From contig CAZNXE010000001.1 of assembly GCA_964576465.1 (NCBI GenBank), positions 1 to 64,000 of the forward strand: a DNA stretch of 64,000 nt, in the 5' to 3' direction. The translations under genes and the position numbers were made by a program. The stretch is from CAZNXE01 sp964576465 (GTDB lineage: Bacteria; Planctomycetota; Planctomycetia; Pirellulales; JAEUIK01). Positions 53,423 to 62,460 of this stretch are shown here, one piece after another; positions within the stretch are counted from its first letter, which is position 1; the number at the start of each line of letters is the position of its first letter. The notes under the pieces were generated by a model. The model made no database searches and was not told the origin of the DNA. It was given only the letters and a program-made list of their open reading frames with translations.

Positions 53423-54514
53423 CTATTGGGAGTTGCGGTTCGCCATGTCGTCGCCAATCGTGCGGATCCAAGAACCCTGCGTGATGAGATGCTTCAGCGA
53501 GGCAAACGATAGTGAGGCGTTCGTTGCATAACGTGGCGTGTTGTTCGCGGGAAACGTCGCCACGGTTGCGTCGCCTACCAAAAACACATTGAAGTCGGGG
53601 TCGAGATTTTCATAGCCGGCGGTCGTCTTGCAGTAGCACATGTCGGTCGCATAACCGGTCAACAACACATGCCGAATTCCCTGACGACGCAGAAAGTCTC
53701 GCAGTGGCGGGTAACCCTCCGCATCGTAAATCACGACATCGTTGGGGGCGACATCAATGGCGTTGACGACCGGAATCGGCAAATCCCAAAACCCCTCGCC
53801 GTTGAATTTGACCGAAGCATCGAGCCCGGGGAATTTCCGAAAGTAGTCGGCAACCGTTTTGTTGCCGTCGACCATCAACTGCATGTCGAGCGGATTCCCG
53901 TGATACTCGAAGTTGCTGAGTTTCTGATCCAATGCGCGTTGTCCCTCGCGTCGTTCTTCCTTGGTCGGCTTGCTTCGGAACGAGCGGTACAACTTGCGGC
54001 GAATCGGATCCTCGTTGCCGGGCAAACTGTAGGCCACCACGCGCACGTGCGGACGGAGCCTCTGCAACAGTGGATTGAGCACTTGCCGGACATGTTCGTG
54101 ATACATGCGGTTCTTCTCGGGTGTGCAGTTGAACGCAACCCCGGCCGGTTTCGGGGAGTTCCACCCCTGGCCGTCGTCGATTCCCCAAGGATGAACGACT
54201 ATCACCGCCGTGGCATCGCCATCGATTTGGTTCGCCAACTCGATGATTCCCCGGGCGTTGTACGAAAACCGCCAGGCGTGGACCTCGAGATCAGCCTCTT
54301 CGTCAACAACCAAGGGCGGCGCGGCAAAACGTCTCGTCTCATGTACCGGTTCGCAGAATTCCGGAAAGTCCGCCAAGATCGGACGGGGGTTCTCGATTGG
54401 AGTCAGTCGGTTCTCGTAGAGCAGCGTCTCTTGCTTTTCTTCAGCACCGACGCGAGTGGCGACCACCAACAGCACGGCGGCAGCCACATACCACGCAACG
54501 ACATACCTGAGCAT
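53423..54514 (-). CDS. secreted isochorismatase-like cysteine hydrolase
   Basis: About 363 residues. GGAGGAG 8 bases before the ATG at 54514 decides the start, and MLRYVVAWYVAAAVLLVVAT is a signal sequence. The C-terminal half matches the isochorismatase fold: DVVIYDAEG, then VLLTGYATDMCYCKTT with the likely catalytic Cys near residue 293, then VFLVGDATVATFP. A middle insert (KPTKEERREGQRALDQK) is unusual. These enzymes hydrolyse amides or vinyl ethers; the substrate of exported planctomycete members is unknown. It is followed closely by the deacetylase gene. Confidence 0.72.
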   Translation of the reverse strand: MLRYVVAWYVAAAVLLVVATRVGAEEKQETLLYENRLTPIENPRPILADFPEFCEPVHETRRFAAPPLVVDEEADLEVHAWRFSYNARGIIELANQIDGDATAVIVVHPWGIDDGQGWNSPKPAGVAFNCTPEKNRMYHEHVRQVLNPLLQRLRPHVRVVAYSLPGNEDPIRRKLYRSFRSKPTKEERREGQRALDQKLSNFEYHGNPLDMQLMVDGNKTVADYFRKFPGLDASVKFNGEGFWDLPIPVVNAIDVAPNDVVIYDAEGYPPLRDFLRRQGIRHVLLTGYATDMCYCKTTAGYENLDPDFNVFLVGDATVATFPANNTPRYATNASLSFASLKHLITQGSWIRTIGDDMANRNSQ

Positions 54515-54918
54515 CGCAATCTCCTCCATACCAATACGACCCGCCATTAGGCTTGCACACGCGTGGTAAACCGCGGGGCCGAAATAAGATCCAAACGCCT
54601 ACACCCGGTGTCGATCGTACCTTTGCCCAGGCCGTTCGTCCAATTTTTCCATCGGTTGCGGCCCGTACGATTCTCAGCCGATTAAGGCGTGCGGCGGATA
54701 AGAACGTACCAATCACAACCCGACGCGTAAGCGAGGGAACGCAGTGTATTACCGGTTAGTCCCTCGCTCACGCGTCCCCTTGCTATATTCTCATTCGCCG
54801 CCCGCCTAAGCACATGCCCGGGGGGTCGGTGGATGGCTCAAAACAAGCACGGTAATATAGAGGCGAAGCGAACAAGCAATTTCCGTTGCCGTCAGACCTA
54901 TCCAAAGCGATTGTTGCC
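54515..54918. other. 404-base divergent region holding a palindromic element
   Basis: No gene is seen between the divergent hydrolase and beta-propeller genes. About a third of the gap is the palindromic element at 54682-54809. The rest should hold both promoters, but no convincing -35/-10 pair was identified. Confidence 0.5.
54682..54809. mobile_element. palindromic MITE/REP-like element, variant 3
   Basis: A unit of about 128 bp. The ends match the two elements near 51-52 kb: TTAAGGCGTGCGGCGGAT on the left and, on the other strand, TTAGGCGGGCGGCGAAT on the right. The central hairpin is different: GACGCGTAAGCGAGGGA (54722-54738) pairs with TCCCTCGCTCACGCGTC (54760-54776) with one mismatch. 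Shared ends with a changed core suggest one mobilising machinery moving several cores. Confidence 0.72.
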
Positions 54919-56070
54919 ATGCTGCGTCTTCTATGTTGTGGAATGTTCCTGCTGTCTGCCCAGCCACTGTGCGGGCAATTGATCATTTCGGGCAACGAAA
55001 ACAAGCTCGACTTGTCTTCCGGGGAACAAACGGTGGTGCCCGATGCGCCAGGCGATACGATCTCGATTCTCGATTTTTCGCAATTTCCCCCGCAGGTGCG
55101 GCATCTGGAGAATATCCCCAACACCGTCATCGGACCGCCGTCGAATATCGCCATCACGCCCGACGGATCCCTGGCGCTGATTGCCAGTTCGCTGAAGCTC
55201 GACCCCCGGCAGCCTAAAGAGCTGGTTCCCGACAACATGATCCGTGTGTTGGATCTGACGGAATCTCCACCGCGGGTCATCCAAACCGTTACCGGTGGTC
55301 TGCAACCCTCGGGAATGTCGATCACCCCCGACGGAAAACTGGCGCTGGTGGCCAATCGCGCGGCCGGAACAATCTCCGTCCTGAGAATCAACGACCGCAA
55401 GGTATCGCACCTTCGCGAGATCGAAGTTAGCGAACCCGACGATCAGGTGTCGGATGTCGCGATCAGCCCCGACGGTCGCATGGCACTCACCAGCATCAAC
55501 GCGGCAGGGCATCTGCGGGTGTTGCGAATCGATGGTGAGTCGATCGTGGCCACCGAGCGAAAGTTGTCGGTATTCGGCAATCCTTATCGTTGCGTCATTA
55601 CGCCCGACGGTGAACTGGGCCTGACCGCCGGATCGGGACAAGGCGGTGCACCCGATGCCGATGCGTTGACGATCATTGACTTGACGGTCGATCCGATTCG
55701 GACCGTTGGTTACCTTACCATCGACTCCGGCCCGGAGTCGTTCGAGATTAGCCCCGATGGTCGACTTGTGGCCGTGGTGCTAATGAACGGCTCGAATCTC
55801 GCCGCCGACGATCCGAACCGCACGGAAGGTGGAATCGTTACGTTGCTCGCCCGTCGCGGGAAAACGTTCGAGACCGTGCAGCATCTCGTCATCGGTCGCA
55901 TTCCCGAGGGCGTTGCGTTTACCGCCGACGGCCAGCACTTGGTGGTTCAATGTCACAGCTCGCGGCAGCTCTGGATCTTTCGCGTGGCTGGTGAGAAGAT
56001 CATCGATACCAAACATCGTGTGAACGTTCCTGGCATGCCTTCGTCGATCCGTGCGGTGAACCTGCCCTGA
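54919..56070 (+). CDS. secreted YncE-like beta-propeller protein
   Basis: A 383-residue protein. The ATG at 54919 gives the signal sequence MLRLLCCGMFLLSAQPLCG. The rest is a seven-blade-type propeller with recurring ITPDGSLALIA, ITPDGKLALVA, ISPDGRMALTS, ITPDGELGLTA, ISPDGRLVAVV and FTADGQHLVVQ units. This matches YncE/lactonase-like (YVTN) proteins, which act as binding scaffolds or lactonases. No lactonase metal site was identified. It is divergent from the hydrolase gene and is followed after 60 bases by the response regulator. Confidence 0.8.
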   Translation: MLRLLCCGMFLLSAQPLCGQLIISGNENKLDLSSGEQTVVPDAPGDTISILDFSQFPPQVRHLENIPNTVIGPPSNIAITPDGSLALIASSLKLDPRQPKELVPDNMIRVLDLTESPPRVIQTVTGGLQPSGMSITPDGKLALVANRAAGTISVLRINDRKVSHLREIEVSEPDDQVSDVAISPDGRMALTSINAAGHLRVLRIDGESIVATERKLSVFGNPYRCVITPDGELGLTAGSGQGGAPDADALTIIDLTVDPIRTVGYLTIDSGPESFEISPDGRLVAVVLMNGSNLAADDPNRTEGGIVTLLARRGKTFETVQHLVIGRIPEGVAFTADGQHLVVQCHSSRQLWIFRVAGEKIIDTKHRVNVPGMPSSIRAVNLP

Positions 56071-56130
56071 CCAGTTTTCATGATGTGACGTTCAATCAGG
56101 TTGCAGTAAGTGACCGACAGGCAAACTCCC

Positions 56131-56859
56131 ATGGACGCCGCGAAGCATATTCTGGTGGTCGAAGACGAAACTCACTTGGCCATCGGCATCAAGTACAACC
56201 TTGAAGCCGAAGGCTATCGTGTCAGTGCCGTCGGCGATGGTCGCGCGGCACTCAAGATCATCGAGGGAGACCCAGACGACATCGACTTGGTGGTCCTCGA
56301 CCTCATGCTGCCTGGAATGAGCGGGTATGCCGTCTGCGAATCACTTCGCGATCAGGGCAACATGGTCCCGGTGTTGATCCTCAGCGCGCGAACCTTGTCC
56401 GAGGATCGCATCCGCGGTTTTGAAGTGGGAGCCGATCAGTATTTGCAGAAGCCGTTCGACCTAGATGAATTATTGAGTCGGGCACGGAGCTTGCTCGATC
56501 GGCACGCGCAGCGAGAGGAACTGCCGCGCGGACGACAAGATGTGACGAAATTTGAATTCAGCAACATCAAGATCGACTTCGACACACACCAAGTTACCGT
56601 GGGTGACGATTCGTTGCGGCTAACGTTCATGGAGTTGAAGCTAATGCGGTGCTTCGCGGAGAACGAAGGCATCGTGCTCAGCCGCAACAAGCTACTAGAG
56701 AACGTGTGGGGCATATCGACCAGCCCTACAACCCGGACTGTCGACAACTTCGTGATGCGTCTGCGGAAGTATTTTGAACGCGACCCCTCGAATCCCAGGC
56801 ACTTTCTCAGCGTGCGCGGTGCCGGCTATCGCTTCGTCGCCAATAGTGAAAATGCTTGA
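56131..56859 (+). CDS. OmpR/PhoB-family response regulator
   Basis: About 242 residues. The receiver domain starts HILVVEDETH with acidic residues Glu11-Asp12, the phosphorylated Asp57 (VVLDLMLPG) and Lys107 (LQKPFD). A winged-helix DNA-binding domain follows (residues 140-240): FMELKLMRCFAENEG, TRTVDNFVMRLRKYFE and VRGAGYRFV. Two starts are possible, GTG 56110 and ATG 56131; the ATG sits closer to the domain. No histidine kinase gene is adjacent, so its partner is elsewhere or it is an orphan regulator. Confidence 0.87.
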   Translation: MDAAKHILVVEDETHLAIGIKYNLEAEGYRVSAVGDGRAALKIIEGDPDDIDLVVLDLMLPGMSGYAVCESLRDQGNMVPVLILSARTLSEDRIRGFEVGADQYLQKPFDLDELLSRARSLLDRHAQREELPRGRQDVTKFEFSNIKIDFDTHQVTVGDDSLRLTFMELKLMRCFAENEGIVLSRNKLLENVWGISTSPTTRTVDNFVMRLRKYFERDPSNPRHFLSVRGAGYRFVANSENA

Positions 56860-57107
56860 CTGCCGCGTCGAAAACGCAACACGAGGCATCTGCAAGCATT
56901 CAGCGGTGTCATGAGCGCGACGCTCTCACTAGCCCACCTGCTTGGCCGCGACATTCGGCCCCACAACGTCTTTCATCAGCAGGATTCCGTGGAATTTATC
57001 GGCAATGCGTTCTATGATGGGTGAACCTGCCGAGAGCCTCACGCGAGGGTCTCATGCCTCATACTAGTGAAGTGCTTTCCATCCACGACCATCCTGCGGA
57101 ATGTCGC

Positions 57108-59435
57108 ATGTACGGTTTGCTTCGCGATCACATCGTACCAATTTGCTGGGGCATCGCGCTGCTGGTGTCTTGTGCGCCAGCTCCGGCAATCGCGGATGAA
57201 GAAGGTACGTTCGTCGACGACCCGTTGCGACCATTCTTGTCGACCTACTGCCTGAAGTGTCACAGCGGCGATGAACCGCAGGGCGAATTCTCGCTGGAAG
57301 ATCCCAAGCTACTAGCCGAAGGACCAACGCATCGCGAGCAGTGGGAAACAGTTATTGAGTACCTCCGCGCCGAAATGATGCCGCCGGAAGATGAGAATCA
57401 ACCGAAGCCTGCGAGAATCAAGGAAATCGTCGCCTTCATCAACGAGCACTTTCTAGGGATTGATTGCGAACATATCTCAAGCACCGGACCGGCAACCATT
57501 CGTCGCTTGAACATTGCCGAGTACGCCAACACTATTCGCGATCTGCTGGACATCGACTATCAGGGTGCCGCCGATTTTCCATCCGATGACGTCGGATACG
57601 GGTTCGATAACATGGGCGAAGTTCTGTCGCTGTCGCCCATCCTAATGGAACGTTATTTGGCAGCCGCCGAGGAAATTGCGCAACAGGCAATCGTCGCCGA
57701 CGATCCGCGTCGCTCGCATATTGTGCGATTCGAGGCCGAAGACCTGCCGTACGATGTGGCGGCCGGTGCGGTGCTCGATAGCTTGAGATATTTCTATAGC
57801 GAGGGCGAAGTCTATACCGAAATCGAAATCGGTCATGCTGGCAAATACCACCTGCGCGGGAGAGCCTTCGGAGAACAGGCGGGCACGGAACCCGCCAACA
57901 TGGCGTTTCGCATTGATGGAAAACAAATTCACGTGGCCAAAGTAACCGCCACATCGGCGAAGCCCGAGATCTACGAAACCGTCGTCGAGTTACCCGCGGG
58001 CAAGGTGCGATTGGCCGCGGCGTTCGTCAACGACTACTACCAAGCAGATGCCCCCGAGGAAGAAGGCCGCGACCGCAATCTGGCGATCGACTACATCGAG
58101 CTGGAAGGCCCGTTGAATGTCGAGCCTATGCCGCTGCCCGAGTCGCACCGGCGGATTATGATCTGCGAGCCGACCCCCGAGACGCGCAATCAGTGCATTC
58201 GCGAAATCATTCGTAACTTCGCGGAACGAGCCTACCGCCGTCCGCTCTCGGGAATCGAAGTCTCGCGGCTCGCCAACCTGGCCAGTTTCGCGGAACAGGA
58301 AGGGGCAAGTTTCGATCGGGGTGTCCAACTGATGGTGCAAGCCGTATTGGCCTCACCGCATTTCCTGTTTCGCACCGAACTGCCGGACAAGAAACTGATC
58401 GACGGCCGCCTGACGAACGACTATCAACTCGCCACGCGATTGTCTTATTTCCTGTGGAGCAGCATGCCCGATGAGACGCTCTTTGAACTTGCCGAAGAGG
58501 ATGCCTTGCACCACGATGGCGTACTCGAGGCCCAGGTGCTTCGCATGTTGGCTGACCCCAAATCGGTGGCCTTGGTCGACAATTTCGCGTCGCAGTGGCT
58601 GCAACTCCGCAATCTAGATTTGGTGGATCCCGATCGTGATCGATTCCCCGCATTCGACGACGAACTCCGCAGTGCCATGCGTCGCGAGACGGAACTGTTC
58701 TTCGAGACGCTAATCCGCGAAGACCGTAGCCTGCTGGAATTGATCGACGCGGACTTTACGTTTCTCAACCAGCGGCTTGCCCAGCACTATGGAATCGAAG
58801 GCGTCCAAGGCCATCATTTCCGCCGCGTGCAACTCGATGATCCCGTTCGCGGCGGAGTGCTCACACAAGCCAGTGTCCTTACCGTTACCTCGAACCCAAC
58901 TCGCACCTCGCCCGTGAAGCGTGGCAAATGGGTCATGGAACAACTGTTGGCCATTTCGCCGCCTGCCCCTCCCGGCAATGTTCCGCAACTAGAAGATGAA
59001 GGCCGCAAGTTAGTCGGGACACTACGACAAAAGATGGAACAGCATCGTTCCGACCCTGCCTGCGCGATCTGCCACACACTGATGGACCCTTTAGGTTTCG
59101 GTCTGGAGAACTTCGACGCCGTGGGAGCCTGGCGAACGCAAGACGAGGGACTACCCATCGATGCCTCGGGCGAGTTACCCGACGGGGCAACATTCGCCGG
59201 GCCGGCTGAATTGAAGCAGGTCCTGCTGCGACGATCCGACGATATACGTCGTTGCATCTCGGAAAAACTACTTGTTTATGCGTTAGGTCGAGGGTTGCGT
59301 CCGGCAGATCAATGCGTTGTCGACGAGATTGTCGAAATAGTTCGTGCTGGTGACGATCGATTCTCGCAACTCGTGATCGCCATCGTTCGCAGCGATGCAT
59401 TCGCGCCCCGACAAGCCGAAGGAGTTGAACAATGA
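57108..59435 (+). CDS. DUF1587/DUF1592/DUF1588/DUF1585-type cytochrome c protein
   Basis: About 775 residues. The ATG at 57108 gives the signal YGLLRDHIVPICWGIALLV; upstream in-frame GTG 57021 and ATG 57054 are alternatives. A Planctomycete-type cytochrome (PSCyt/CXXCH) starts at STYCLKCH (Cys48-Cys51-His52). DUF1587 follows (RRLNIAEYANTIRDLLDID, then FPSDDVGYGFDNMGEVLS), then DUF1592, DUF1588 and DUF1585. The last section has CAICHTLMDPLGFGLEN, with a second haem motif. These large secreted haem proteins are expanded in Planctomycetes, but their reaction is not settled. The stop overlaps the DUF1552 gene start (ATGA), as is usual for the pair. Confidence 0.9.
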   Translation: MYGLLRDHIVPICWGIALLVSCAPAPAIADEEGTFVDDPLRPFLSTYCLKCHSGDEPQGEFSLEDPKLLAEGPTHREQWETVIEYLRAEMMPPEDENQPKPARIKEIVAFINEHFLGIDCEHISSTGPATIRRLNIAEYANTIRDLLDIDYQGAADFPSDDVGYGFDNMGEVLSLSPILMERYLAAAEEIAQQAIVADDPRRSHIVRFEAEDLPYDVAAGAVLDSLRYFYSEGEVYTEIEIGHAGKYHLRGRAFGEQAGTEPANMAFRIDGKQIHVAKVTATSAKPEIYETVVELPAGKVRLAAAFVNDYYQADAPEEEGRDRNLAIDYIELEGPLNVEPMPLPESHRRIMICEPTPETRNQCIREIIRNFAERAYRRPLSGIEVSRLANLASFAEQEGASFDRGVQLMVQAVLASPHFLFRTELPDKKLIDGRLTNDYQLATRLSYFLWSSMPDETLFELAEEDALHHDGVLEAQVLRMLADPKSVALVDNFASQWLQLRNLDLVDPDRDRFPAFDDELRSAMRRETELFFETLIREDRSLLELIDADFTFLNQRLAQHYGIEGVQGHHFRRVQLDDPVRGGVLTQASVLTVTSNPTRTSPVKRGKWVMEQLLAISPPAPPGNVPQLEDEGRKLVGTLRQKMEQHRSDPACAICHTLMDPLGFGLENFDAVGAWRTQDEGLPIDASGELPDGATFAGPAELKQVLLRRSDDIRRCISEKLLVYALGRGLRPADQCVVDEIVEIVRAGDDRFSQLVIAIVRSDAFAPRQAEGVEQ

Positions 59436-60781
59436 CCCGTCGCATTACGATCGACCGCAGCACCATGCTACGAGGAGTGGGAACCGCAATCGCGCTTCCG
59501 ATGCTCGAAACGATGATGCCGCTTCGTGCCGCCGCCGCGGAGGACTCGGAGGAAGCACCGCGTCGGTTGGCGTTCTTCTTCGTGCCCAACGGCGTACACA
59601 TGCCGCACTGGACCCCCGAGCAGGAAGGTGCTGATTTCACACTACCGCCGACGCTCGAACCGCTGGCCGACTTTCAAGAAGACCTGTTGCTCTTCACGGG
59701 CCTCGCGCAAGACAAAGCACGGGCAAACGGCGACGGACCTGGCGACCATGCCCGCGCGGGTTCGGTCTTTTTGACGGGCTGCCAACCGAACAAGACCGAT
59801 GGGGCGGACATCCGCATCGGGGTTTCCGTCGATCAGATTGCCGCGCAGCAGATTGGGCAGCAGACCAAGTTCGCCTCGTTGGAACTTGGCTGCGACCGTG
59901 GGGCCCAATCGGGCAACTGCGACTCGGGTTACAGTTGCGCCTACTCCTCGAACATTTCCTGGCGAACGCCAAACACTCCGATGGCGAAAGAGGTTGACCC
60001 ACGATTGGTGTTCGAGCGCCTCTTCGGCGTCAGCCACAAGACAGAAGTTGCCGGATCCCTTGACCAAAGACGCCGTTTTCAGAAGAGCGTTCTTGATTTC
60101 GTGCTCGACGATGCCAGCCGACTTCGCAAGAAGCTCCCCAAGGGTGACCAACGAAAAATGGACGAGTATCTCACCTCGGTCCGCGAGATCGAAATGCGGA
60201 TTTCACGTGTCGAACTTGGCCTCGGCGACGACCAGCCCAACATTGCGGCGCCGGTTGGAATCCCCAAGAACTATGGGGCCCATATCCGGCTGTTGCTCGA
60301 TCTCCTGGTGCTGTCGTTTCAATCCGATAGGACTCGTGTTTCGACGTTCATGTTCGCCAACGCCGGCAGCAACCGCAGCTACAAGTTTATCGATGTCCCC
60401 GAGGGCCATCACGACTTGTCACACCATGGCAACGACGAAGCAAAGCAGGCGAAGATCAGCCTCATCAATCGCTTTCACATGGAGCAGTTCTCCTACTTCC
60501 TCGGTCGAATGCAATCCGCTGTTGAAGGTGAGGGCACATTGCTGGACAACTCGATACTGCTCTACGGCAGCGGCATCGGGGACGGTAATCGCCATAACCA
60601 TCACGACCTGCCTATTCTGGTCGCGGGCAGCGGAGGTGGTCGTCTCAGCACCGGTCGGCACATTCGCTACCCCACCAACACGCCGCTCAACAATCTCTAT
60701 CTCTCGCTGCTAGACCGCATGGACGTGAAGATTGAGTCGCTAGGCGACAGCACGGCTCGTCTTCCAGGGCTCGAAGTCTAG
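59432..60781 (+). CDS. DUF1552 family exported protein
   Basis: A 449-residue protein. The N-terminus MTRRITIDRSTMLRGVGTA is Tat-like, and RRLAFFFVPNGVHMPHW, GLAQDKARANGDGPGDHARAG and VFLTGCQPNKTDGADI are DUF1552 hallmarks. LDNSILLYGSGIGDGNRHNHHDLPIL near the end carries conserved Asp and His residues as in alkaline-phosphatase-like folds. It almost always follows a DUF1592 gene in planctomycetes and is translationally coupled here through a four-base overlap. The biochemical role is unknown; a secreted enzyme working with the haem protein is inferred. Confidence 0.88.
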   Translation: MTRRITIDRSTMLRGVGTAIALPMLETMMPLRAAAAEDSEEAPRRLAFFFVPNGVHMPHWTPEQEGADFTLPPTLEPLADFQEDLLLFTGLAQDKARANGDGPGDHARAGSVFLTGCQPNKTDGADIRIGVSVDQIAAQQIGQQTKFASLELGCDRGAQSGNCDSGYSCAYSSNISWRTPNTPMAKEVDPRLVFERLFGVSHKTEVAGSLDQRRRFQKSVLDFVLDDASRLRKKLPKGDQRKMDEYLTSVREIEMRISRVELGLGDDQPNIAAPVGIPKNYGAHIRLLLDLLVLSFQSDRTRVSTFMFANAGSNRSYKFIDVPEGHHDLSHHGNDEAKQAKISLINRFHMEQFSYFLGRMQSAVEGEGTLLDNSILLYGSGIGDGNRHNHHDLPILVAGSGGGRLSTGRHIRYPTNTPLNNLYLSLLDRMDVKIESLGDSTARLPGLEV

Positions 60782-60913
60782 TCCTCCCAAGCGGAACTCA
60801 ATCCATCCGGCACTCCGGCGACCTATATTTTTCGTAGGAGCGAGAGTTCTTCGCCGCGAGGATTCGTTGCCAGTGCGTTTTCAGGTTTAAGAGCCTATCC
60901 CAGAACGTCTGTA

Positions 60914-60937
60914 GGGAACGCCCTCCGTGGCATTCCG
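60914..60937. repeat. short hairpin, possible dispersed REP unit
   Basis: GGAACGCC (60915-60922) and GGCATTCC (60929-60936) form an imperfect 8-bp stem with a 6-base loop, 23 bases before the next gene. It may be a REP-type repeat or a leader hairpin. No second copy is in the window. Confidence 0.35.
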
Positions 60938-60959
60938 TGCGTAACGGTGGGTACTGAAC

Positions 60960-62258
60960 GTGATCTTTCTAATCCTCACCATTGCCATCGTGAATCTTGC
61001 CATGGGCATCGCGCTGGCGCTGTACTTCAATCCGGCACGCGGGTCGGAAATGGAACTCGTCTCGACAGAAGTGTTGACACCCACAACGGTCGTCGAGGAT
61101 CCCACATCCACAGAGGCGAACCCTCCCGAAGAACTCGCATCCCAGGCTGAGCCGGTTGATGAGAACGAGTCGCCGTCTGAATCCGTAGCAGATGAGGATA
61201 TCGAACAAGTCGATCCAATCGAACGACAGCCTCAGCGAGACAAGAACCCCAGCGAAACATCAATCGATCAGATGCGCGATCACATCACGACCTACTGGGG
61301 CCTGCTCTGCGATCTTGAGGGGCGCATTCGGGCGGCCGGCGATTCGATCGAAGCTGAAGACATCTCGAAGCTCGCCGCGGAACTGATCACGTACAATACC
61401 GAAATCGATGAGCACCTTGATCGAACGCTCGACGATCTTGAGTCACAGCGTGACGATTGGGATGACGCGACCCACACGATCGAACAACTTCTCAATGATC
61501 TTCGTTCCGATGGGCAACGCACCGAAGCCATCGACAATGATCTTGGCAAGCTCGATCCGGCCGACGATGCGCAGGTCGCCGGAGAACACTTGCGAACGTT
61601 GCTGACGAGATGCCTCGACCGCAGCTACGAACTTCGCGATCGTGTCGAGAGTGCCCGTCCCGAGATATTGTTCGACCTTGGCCTGCTCGACGACTTATCA
61701 CCCGACGAACTTCTCTCCCCGCACACCGGCGTGCTCAATCGGCTCGGGATCGAGTCGACCATTCGCACGTGGCGACAGAACGAGTCCCACAGCACGCGAC
61801 CGTATAGCTTGGCGGTGGTCTGCGTTGATGGCCTGTCCGAACTCAACAAGACGCTTGGTACACGAACCGTTGACATCGTGATGGGGCACGTCGCCGAGAT
61901 AACGATCGATGCAATCCGCCCCAGCGACTGCCTTGGCCAGTACGAAGGATCGAAGTTTCTGCTGTTCTTTCCAGAAACCGGTCCTTCAAGCGCGACGAGC
62001 TACCTTGAACAGATGCGGCAATCGTTGGAAGTGATTTGCTTTGAACACGAGGGTACTTCGCTAAACGTGACCGTGAGTTGTGGCGTGGTCGAAGGCGACG
62101 CAGACGATGCGATCGATGCGTTGGCCCTTAGCGCCATCGAAACGATGGAGGCAGCCCGCAGCGAAGGGGGCAATCGCACGCTGCTGCTCGAACGGGGCGA
62201 GCCGACGCAAATCACGCCGCCAGACTACGGAGCGGAACCGCGAACGATCGCACTCTAG
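60960..62258 (+). CDS. membrane-anchored protein with degenerate GGDEF domain
   Basis: A 432-residue protein with a GTG start. One N-terminal membrane segment (IFLILTIAIVNLAMGIALALY) precedes a Glu/Pro/Asp-rich linker (residues 30-105) and a helical, coiled-coil-prone region (residues 105-235). The C-terminal 170 residues follow the GGDEF fold: SPHTGVLNRLGIE, LAVVCVDGLSELNKTLG and NVTVSCGVVEGD. The active-site GG[D/E]EF is replaced by YEGSKF, so it should not make cyclic di-GMP. It may bind GTP or act as a scaffold. The linker and helical part suggest a sensory or divisome-like role. No linked partner gene is seen. Confidence 0.7.
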   Translation: MIFLILTIAIVNLAMGIALALYFNPARGSEMELVSTEVLTPTTVVEDPTSTEANPPEELASQAEPVDENESPSESVADEDIEQVDPIERQPQRDKNPSETSIDQMRDHITTYWGLLCDLEGRIRAAGDSIEAEDISKLAAELITYNTEIDEHLDRTLDDLESQRDDWDDATHTIEQLLNDLRSDGQRTEAIDNDLGKLDPADDAQVAGEHLRTLLTRCLDRSYELRDRVESARPEILFDLGLLDDLSPDELLSPHTGVLNRLGIESTIRTWRQNESHSTRPYSLAVVCVDGLSELNKTLGTRTVDIVMGHVAEITIDAIRPSDCLGQYEGSKFLLFFPETGPSSATSYLEQMRQSLEVICFEHEGTSLNVTVSCGVVEGDADDAIDALALSAIETMEAARSEGGNRTLLLERGEPTQITPPDYGAEPRTIAL

Positions 62259-62460
62259 CCTGGATTCCCTCAGCGTTGACAGGCGTGGCCAATGCGATTG
62301 TAATCAGCCGCTGTGGAGCAGTCGTCTTTGCAGCCTGTGTTGTCACGACCACTGACCATTCCGTCTCAGAATCTGCTTCTTGAAGACGACTCTGCAAGAC
62401 CGATGCGCCCGTCGACCGTGCGTGGTCCGGTCATTGAGAATCGATCAATTGAGAGAAACC

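Noticed and set aside
56871..57020. Small RNA or extra gene between the regulator and DUF1592 gene
   Set aside because: Short inverted stretches exist, but no stable hairpin, promoter or frame stood out.
57021..57107. Upstream GTG/ATG starts for the DUF1592 protein
   Set aside because: They put 18-29 polar residues ahead of the signal peptide; ATG 57108 gives a normal exported N-terminus.
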